The notes under the pieces are model-generated. The model made no database searches. It was not told where the DNA came from and was given only the letters and a program-made list of their open reading frames with translations. Position numbers and translations under genes: made by a program. Positions 5,863 through 10,417 of a DNA stretch of 10,417 bases are shown in pieces. Source of the DNA: Methanobacteriota archaeon. Its GTDB lineage: Archaea > Altiarchaeota > Altiarchaeia > IMC4 > QMZM01. Within the stretch, counting starts at the first letter, position 1, and every line of letters begins with the position of its first letter. Location of the stretch: assembly GCA_021731385.1 (NCBI GenBank), contig JAKFXM010000043.1, positions 1 to 10,417 on the forward strand, in the 5' to 3' direction.

Positions 5863-6807
5863 ATGGAAATCGATGAACTTTCGGGTGTTGGAGAAAAGGT
5901 TGCAGAAAAACTCAGGGAGGCGGGTTATTCCAGTGTTGAATCTATTGCTGCCGCATCAGTAAATGAATTAAAGGATGTAGGTCTTGGGGATACAGTGGCT
6001 GTCAAGATAATAAGCGCTGCAAGGGATTCGCTGAAGATGGGGTTTGAAACCGGCCTGGATGTCCTTAAGAGAAGGGAGTCTGTAGGGAAGATCACAACAG
6101 GTAGTAAGGAATTGAATAAACTGCTCGGCAATGGTGTTGAAACCCAGGCAATTACAGAACTCTTTGGTATGTTCGGAAGCGGTAAAACACAAATTGGGCA
6201 TCAGTTATCTGTGAATGTTCAATTGCCAAAGAACAAAGGCGGTCTTGAAGGAACTGCAGTATATATAGATACAGAGAACACCTTCCGCCCGGAACGGATA
6301 CAGCAAATGGCAAAGGCATTAAAACTGGACCCGGACGAGACATTGAAAAACATTCATGTAGGCAGGGCTTACAATTCAGATCATCAAATTCTTCTCGTAG
6401 AAAAGGCTGCGGAACTTGTAAAGGAATACAACACAAGGCTTATCGTTGTAGATTCGCTGACATCTCATTTTAGGGCAGAATATACCGGAAGAGGAACACT
6501 TGCCGAAAGACAGCAGAAGATAAACAGGCACATGCACACACTGCAGAGGAAGCTTTCGGATCCTTTTAATATAGCAGTCGTTGTCACAAATCAGGTCATG
6601 TCGCGTCCTGACATATTCTTCGGTGACCCTACAGTGCCTATAGGGGGTCATATTGTAGGTCATACATCGACATATAGGGTCTATCTAAAGAAGAGCAAGG
6701 GGGACAAGAGGATTGCCCGCTTGATTGATTCTCCAAATCTTCCTGAAGGGGAATGTATTTTTGAGGTTACGGGTGATGGGATAAAGGATGCAGATTCAAA
6801 GGACTGA
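5863..6807 (+). CDS. radA: DNA repair and recombination protein RadA
   Basis: RadA forms ATP-dependent filaments on single-stranded DNA and catalyses strand exchange in homologous recombination. The 314-residue protein has an N-terminal helix-hairpin-helix domain (about 1-55, LSGVGEKVAEKL and LKDVGLGD), a linker with the polymerisation motif, and the RecA core: Walker A GMFGSGKT (102-109), Walker B LIVVDS (193-198), SHFRAEYTGRGTLAERQQ (201-218) and the DNA-binding L2 segment TNQVMSRPDIFFGDP (242-256). The start at ATG 5863 gives the usual MEIDELSGVG; an in-frame TTG at 5821 would only add an A+T-rich leader and overlap lonB. Small departures from the usual consensus are FETG in place of FxxA, GMFGSGKT in place of GEFGSGKT, and HIVGHTST in place of HILAHSAT. 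mat follows after 5 bases. Confidence 0.97.
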   Translation: MEIDELSGVGEKVAEKLREAGYSSVESIAAASVNELKDVGLGDTVAVKIISAARDSLKMGFETGLDVLKRRESVGKITTGSKELNKLLGNGVETQAITELFGMFGSGKTQIGHQLSVNVQLPKNKGGLEGTAVYIDTENTFRPERIQQMAKALKLDPDETLKNIHVGRAYNSDHQILLVEKAAELVKEYNTRLIVVDSLTSHFRAEYTGRGTLAERQQKINRHMHTLQRKLSDPFNIAVVVTNQVMSRPDIFFGDPTVPIGGHIVGHTSTYRVYLKKSKGDKRIARLIDSPNLPEGECIFEVTGDGIKDADSKD

Positions 6808-6812
6808 TTAGA

Positions 6813-7985
6813 ATGGAAAAGACAAGGAACATAGTTGTAGAATTCCCTAAGGAAATTCCTGTTGAAAAACAATCTGTTGAACTTGTTGAAAGAAAGGGTA
6901 TAGGGCATCCGGATTCCCTGTGTGATGGAGTTGCGGAATCTGTGAGCAGGGCATTGTGTAAGGAATATATAAAAAGATTTGGCAGGGTGATGCACCACAA
7001 TACGGATCAGGTTGAACTTGTCGGTGGGGCAGCAGATCCAAAATTTGGTGGTGGTGAGATAACAAGACCAATATACATACTTCTCAGTGGCAGGGCAACA
7101 AACTATGTGGATAATGAAAAAATTCCCGCCGGGGATATTGCCATAAATGCCGCAATGGAGTATCTTAGAAAAAACATCAAGAATTTTAAGGATTCATATA
7201 TTGATATAGAACAGAAGATAGGACAAGGTTCGGCAGATTTGCAGCATGTATTCAGGAGGGAAGGAATTCCAAAGTCAAATGATACATCATTTGGTGTAGG
7301 ATTTGCACCACTTTCCATAACAGAAAGGCTTGTTCTTGAAACTGAGAGATATATAAACAACGGGCTTAAAATGAAGGAAGTTGGGGAGGATATAAAGGTG
7401 ATGGGCGTTAGAAGGGATAACAATATAACCCTCACAATAGCTGCTGCAATGGTCTCAAGATATATAGATGACCTTGATGCTTATAAATCGGTTATAGAAG
7501 AGATGCACGAGAAACTTAAAGATTTTGTTGCGAAATTTGATGACAGAAATATTCATATAGACATAAATACGGGTGATGACTATGAAAAGGGAAGTGTCTA
7601 TATAACTGTCATGGGTACAAGTGCTGAGCAGGGAGATGATGGTTCTGTTGGCAGGGGAAACAGGGCTAATGGTTTAATAACACCATACAGACCAATGTCT
7701 ATGGAGGCTACAGCAGGAAAGAATCCGATAAACCATGTAGGAAAAATTTATAACCTTCTTGCAAATGAGATAGCTAAAGACATTGCTGAAGAAGGAGCAG
7801 AACAGGCATATGTCAGGATAATGAGCCAGATTGGAAAGCCGATAGACCAGCCACTGATTGCATCTGTTCAGGTTATTGGTGACCAGAAAATCAATAAAAA
7901 AGCGATAGAGATTACAGATTACTGGCTTGAGAATGTCACAAAGATTACAGAGATGTGCGTTGAGGGGAAGGTTACTACATTCTGA
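6813..7985 (+). CDS. mat: S-adenosylmethionine synthetase, archaeal type
   Basis: The enzyme makes S-adenosylmethionine from methionine and ATP. The 390-residue protein is of the archaeal MAT type, which is only distantly related to bacterial MetK. It shows ERKGIGHPDSLCDGVAESV (residues 26-44), HHNTDQVELVGG (61-72), QGSADLQHVF, GRGNRANGLITPYRPMSME (280-298) and TAGKNPINHVGKIYN. The length is that of the family. The ATG at 6813 lies 5 bases after the radA stop, with AAGGA about 9 bases before it, so it is probably co-transcribed with radA. The product supplies methyl groups for, among others, the intron-guided methylation and the DNA methyltransferase also encoded here, a link that is only inference. 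It converges on the DUF35 gene with a single base between the stop codons. Confidence 0.96.
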   Translation: MEKTRNIVVEFPKEIPVEKQSVELVERKGIGHPDSLCDGVAESVSRALCKEYIKRFGRVMHHNTDQVELVGGAADPKFGGGEITRPIYILLSGRATNYVDNEKIPAGDIAINAAMEYLRKNIKNFKDSYIDIEQKIGQGSADLQHVFRREGIPKSNDTSFGVGFAPLSITERLVLETERYINNGLKMKEVGEDIKVMGVRRDNNITLTIAAAMVSRYIDDLDAYKSVIEEMHEKLKDFVAKFDDRNIHIDINTGDDYEKGSVYITVMGTSAEQGDDGSVGRGNRANGLITPYRPMSMEATAGKNPINHVGKIYNLLANEIAKDIAEEGAEQAYVRIMSQIGKPIDQPLIASVQVIGDQKINKKAIEITDYWLENVTKITEMCVEGKVTTF

Positions 7986-7986
7986 G

Positions 7987-8391
7987 TTATTTTCCTACCA
8001 ACTTAAACTTGTATCCATACCTTATTATTCCCTCCTTTCCCCCAGCCATTATTTTTCTGAATACTGACCTTACCCTTTTCCCTATCTGGACATCTTCTAA
8101 TCTGCAGTCAACTATCTGTGCAGTAACCAATGGGCCTTCATCAAGTTTTATTATGCCGATAACATAGGGTTTCTGGAATTCAAAGCCTTCGGGTGCTGCA
8201 TGGATTACTGTATAGGTGTAAATTTCGCCATTTCCTGAGAATTTGAAATCCCTTGTCTTTCCGAGCCTTCTGCATGTTGGACATAACTGCCTTGGCGGGA
8301 AGAATTTCTCCCCGCATCTTGCACATTCAGTTCCGATGATGTTATACCTCTGTGGTATCAATCTCCAGTGAGATGCTAGTCCTTTGACCAT
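7987..8391 (-). CDS. DUF35 Zn-ribbon/OB-fold protein, thiolase-HMG-CoA synthase partner
   Basis: The 134-residue protein has a rubredoxin-like zinc ribbon, C23xxC26 (CARC) and C37xxC40 (CPTC), followed by an OB-fold domain from about residue 50 to the end (IYTYTVIHAAPEGFEFQKPY, VTAQIVD). This is the DUF35 architecture. In archaea such a protein bridges acetyl-CoA acetyltransferase and HMG-CoA synthase in a complex that channels acetoacetyl-CoA into the mevalonate pathway for isoprenoid lipids. The thiolase gene lies 1.5 kb upstream on the same strand, but a restriction-modification pair separates the two. GAGGT stands 6 bases before the ATG, which fits a gene translated within an operon rather than as a leaderless mRNA. 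Membership of the mevalonate complex is inferred from family and neighbourhood. Confidence 0.9.
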   Translation of the reverse strand: MVKGLASHWRLIPQRYNIIGTECARCGEKFFPPRQLCPTCRRLGKTRDFKFSGNGEIYTYTVIHAAPEGFEFQKPYVIGIIKLDEGPLVTAQIVDCRLEDVQIGKRVRSVFRKIMAGGKEGIIRYGYKFKLVGK

Positions 8392-8417
8392 TTTATTACC
8401 TCTAGCCTAATCTAATG

Positions 8418-9245
8418 TTAAATATCATACATTCCCACTAAATTTTTATATGGCGAATTTATTTCAATTGCAGCAAAAAGCGATGGTTCACTTTTTATCC
8501 TTTTAATTCGCTTTTTAATAACTTCACAGTATTCCGGATTTATTTCAAAACCCACATAATTTCTTCTAAGTTTAATACAAGCCACCGCCGTTGTTCCGCT
8601 CCCCATAAAAGGGTCAAGAACAACCCCCCCCTCCGGGCAGCTGACTCTAATAATCCTCTCGATGATATCCAGTGGTTTTTGGGTTGGATGGTTTTCTCTT
8701 TCCGGGTCTTCTGCGTGAATTCTTGCTACGCTCCATAAATCCTTTGGATTGTATCCAACTTCAAGCCATTTCTTGCCTACAAAAATTGAACGGGTTCTTG
8801 CTTTTTTGGTTTCTTTATCATAGGGAATCCTTACCGCGTCTATGTCAAAATAATAATTTTTTGATTTAACAAAAAATCCGATATTGTCATGAACCGAGGA
8901 AAATTTTCTGGTGCTTCCGCCCATACTTGGTACTCTCCTGTCCCAGATAATCTCGTTTATCATAAGCAGTTTTGTTTTCATGTAACTGAAAATCTCAGGG
9001 CTATACTGCCATGTAAGAAAAATATAAAAACTACCATTATCCTTTATTTTGGGTATTATTGCATCTATCCACGCCTTACTCCATTCCAGATAGTCATTGG
9101 GTTCCAGTTTATCTGAACCATTACCGTAATCCTTCCCTAAACAATAGGGGGGATCCGCTACTACTAAATCTAAAAAATTATTTGGAATTTTATTAATCCC
9201 CTTTAGCATATCTTCATTGAAAACTCTATTTACTATCTCCTCCAT
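8418..9245 (-). CDS. Site-specific DNA methyltransferase, beta class (N6-adenine or N4-cytosine)
   Basis: The 275-residue enzyme transfers a methyl group from AdoMet to an exocyclic amino group in DNA. Motif IV is DPPY (31-34, in LVVADPPYCLGKDYG) near the N-terminus, and the AdoMet-binding motif I is DPFMGSGTTA (211-220) near the C-terminus, with HPTQKP (186-191) just before it. This order defines the beta class, which includes HinfI-like enzymes. The target-recognition region is the middle, about 100-180. Whether it makes m6A or m4C and at which site cannot be told from the sequence. It starts 2 bases after the stop of the adjacent endonuclease-like gene, with GAGGTGA about 6 bases before the ATG, so the two are expressed together. 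The gene is complete. Confidence 0.92.
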   Translation of the reverse strand: MEEIVNRVFNEDMLKGINKIPNNFLDLVVADPPYCLGKDYGNGSDKLEPNDYLEWSKAWIDAIIPKIKDNGSFYIFLTWQYSPEIFSYMKTKLLMINEIIWDRRVPSMGGSTRKFSSVHDNIGFFVKSKNYYFDIDAVRIPYDKETKKARTRSIFVGKKWLEVGYNPKDLWSVARIHAEDPERENHPTQKPLDIIERIIRVSCPEGGVVLDPFMGSGTTAVACIKLRRNYVGFEINPEYCEVIKKRIKRIKSEPSLFAAIEINSPYKNLVGMYDI

Positions 9246-9247
9246 AC

Positions 9248-9865
9248 TTACTCACCTCTTGGCGGTCTTAGTATTATACTTCTTGAATTATTACGAAGTA
9301 ACTTCAAAAATTCCCTTCGTGTTCTGTATACTGGCTCATGACGATAATATGCCTGAATTTTATCGTTTCTTGGGTTCACATAGATTGGCAAAAATTGCGG
9401 AGAAAATAAACATAAATAACTTGGGTCAAATTTAATATTTATGTTTCTAAAACTTATTCCAAAACAAGCATAAATTAAATTATACGAAGGATTAGCAGCA
9501 TATTGCATGTAAATCTTTTCAACCGCTGCAATATCGTTTTTGTTTTCTTTCATTGCAACATTATGAATTTTTACATTGACATAATAAATTTTTTCACCAA
9601 CCCTTATTTCACAATCATGCAGACAAGTGTCGGGCATATCAAAATTTACATCTTCAAGACCAAGTTTTTCCGCCCTATATTTCGTTTGTTGGGTAATAAC
9701 TTGTTCAACGAGCCAACTAACAGACCGGGTGTGTGGTTTTAGTCCATACGGTAAGATACTCTTATCAGTAATATCAAAAGAGGGAAGTATAGTTATCAAT
9801 TTTCCATAAATACTTCTCAGAAAGTCAATATCCTTGATAATCTCTCTACTTTGTTTGTCCATCAC
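9248..9865 (-). CDS. Probable type II restriction endonuclease, family not recognised
   Basis: I do not recognise a named family. The 205-residue product contains PD at 77-78 (FDMPDTCLHDCEI), and 18 residues later a hydrophobic strand ending in NVK (IYYVNVKIHN, K98). This is the layout of a PD-(D/E)xK nuclease in which the acidic residue is replaced by Asn. Its position directly before a beta-class DNA methyltransferase, 2 bases apart, makes a type II restriction enzyme likely. Starts are ambiguous: ATG 9865 or GTG 9868 follow AAAGGA by 8-11 bases; ATG 9889 has no ribosome-binding site; ATG 9922 would overlap the thiolase end. The gene is markedly A+T rich compared with the flanking thiolase, a sign of acquisition. 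The function is inferred from context plus a weak motif. Confidence 0.7.
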   Translation of the reverse strand: MMDKQSREIIKDIDFLRSIYGKLITILPSFDITDKSILPYGLKPHTRSVSWLVEQVITQQTKYRAEKLGLEDVNFDMPDTCLHDCEIRVGEKIYYVNVKIHNVAMKENKNDIAAVEKIYMQYAANPSYNLIYACFGISFRNINIKFDPSYLCLFSPQFLPIYVNPRNDKIQAYYRHEPVYRTRREFLKLLRNNSRSIILRPPRGE

Positions 9866-9894
9866 GATTTTAATCCTTTTTGGGGTCATATGTA

Positions 9895-10417
9895 TTATCT
9901 TGAGAGTATATGAACAACGCATGTTGCACCGGATCCACCAACATTATGAATCAATCCTATCTCTGCATCCTTAACCTGCCTTTTTCCTGCCTTTCCCCTT
10001 AACTGAAGAACAGCCTCAACTGCCTGCCCTATTCCTGTTGCACCTACGGGATGACCCTTTCCCTTTAAGCCACCGCTTGGATTTACAGGAATTTTTCCAT
10101 CAATCCTCGTCTGTCCTTCTTCTGTAAATCTCCCGCCTTCGCCAAAATTGCAGAAGCCCAAGCCCTCTATTGCAAATATTTCTGCAGTTGAAAAGCAGTC
10201 ATGGACTTCAGCAAAGTCAATATCCCTTGGCTTAAGTCCGGATTCTTTATAAGCACGTTCCCCCGCAAGGATGGTTGAATTCATCCTTGACAGGGTTTTC
10301 CTGTCATGCAATGCAAGAGTATCTGTTGCCATTGCAGAGGCGGTTATCCAGATTGGTTCTTTTGTAAGTTCCCTTGCCTTTTTCTCGCTTGCAAGAATAA
10401 CTGCTGCTGCACCATCT
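9895..10417 (-). CDS. Acetyl-CoA acetyltransferase (SCP2-type thiolase), C-terminal part
   Basis: The gene enters from the right edge; about the last 173 codons are visible, beginning DGAAAVILASEKKAREL. It is the SCP2/archaeal thiolase type: EVHDCFSTAEIFAIEGLGF, then GGLKGKGHPVGATGIGQ with the active-site histidine, and the C-terminal HNVGGSGATCVVHIL loop in place of the CxG motif of bacterial thiolases. The nucleophilic cysteine lies in the missing N-terminal half. In archaea this enzyme condenses two acetyl-CoA for HMG-CoA synthase, with a DUF35 protein as scaffold; the DUF35 gene is found at 7987-8391. HMG-CoA synthase may lie beyond the right edge. An internal ATG at 10332 is not the start, since the frame stays open and thiolase-like up to the edge. 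Confidence 0.93.
   Translation of the reverse strand, partial: DGAAAVILASEKKARELTKEPIWITASAMATDTLALHDRKTLSRMNSTILAGERAYKESGLKPRDIDFAEVHDCFSTAEIFAIEGLGFCNFGEGGRFTEEGQTRIDGKIPVNPSGGLKGKGHPVGATGIGQAVEAVLQLRGKAGKRQVKDAEIGLIHNVGGSGATCVVHILSR

Larger units (their letters stand above)
8418..9889 (-). other. Restriction-modification cassette inserted between thiolase and DUF35 genes
   Basis: The pair occupies precisely the space between two genes that usually adjoin. Lines sampled inside the endonuclease gene (9421-9480, 9541-9600) hold about 20-22% G+C, against more than 50% in lines from the flanking thiolase (10021-10080) and lonB (5281-5340). No inverted or direct repeats, transposase or integrase mark its edges, so the mechanism of entry is not visible. 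Confidence 0.65.

Noticed and set aside
1..10417. CRISPR array, insertion sequence or prophage
   Set aside because: No regularly spaced repeats, no transposase, integrase or Cas-like protein is visible on either strand.

Overview
The window is a tightly packed stretch of an archaeal chromosome. The evidence is a set of archaeal-type housekeeping proteins: membrane-anchored LonB protease, RadA recombinase, archaeal-type AdoMet synthetase, Kae1, a homotetramer-type tRNA-splicing endonuclease and archaeal/eukaryotic-type prolyl-tRNA synthetase. There is also a tRNA-Trp gene with an intron bounded by a bulge-helix-bulge, and TATA-like boxes about 26 bases before several start codons. The proteins look euryarchaeal or from a related uncultivated lineage; I cannot name a species. 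Base composition is moderate to low in G+C and drops clearly in the restriction-modification genes.

Left part (1-2846), all on the minus strand. In transcription order: endA (tRNA splicing endonuclease), a 61-residue two-helix membrane protein, a PfkB-family kinase, the intron-containing tRNA-Trp, a two-gene toxin-antitoxin-like pair (DUF4258 protein plus YgiT-type zinc-finger protein), an intergenic stretch with two adjacent hairpins, and the first 99 codons of proS. The tRNA intron holds box C and box D sequences and a guide whose fifth base before box D faces C34 of the same tRNA, so it should be a 2'-O-methylation guide RNA.

Middle part (2884-7985), all on the plus strand: kae1, lonB, radA and mat. 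kae1 and endA diverge from a 37-base region. kae1, lonB and radA each have a TATA-like box at a distance that suggests leaderless mRNAs; mat lies 5 bases behind radA and is probably co-transcribed.

Right part (7987-10417), minus strand: the C-terminal part of an SCP2-type thiolase, a probable restriction endonuclease, a beta-class DNA methyltransferase and a DUF35 Zn-ribbon/OB-fold protein. Thiolase and DUF35 protein normally sit together and act with HMG-CoA synthase at the entry to the mevalonate pathway. Here an A+T-rich restriction-modification pair lies exactly between them.

Functionally, the left and middle genes lean towards tRNA maturation (EndA splicing, Kae1 t6A, intron-guided methylation, ProRS charging, AdoMet supply). 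The accessory genes (TA pair, R-M pair) occupy gaps between conserved genes. The strongest leads are the intron guide RNA and its relation to the nearby endA, the R-M insertion with an endonuclease I cannot place in a family, and the TA pair starting 25 bases after the tRNA.
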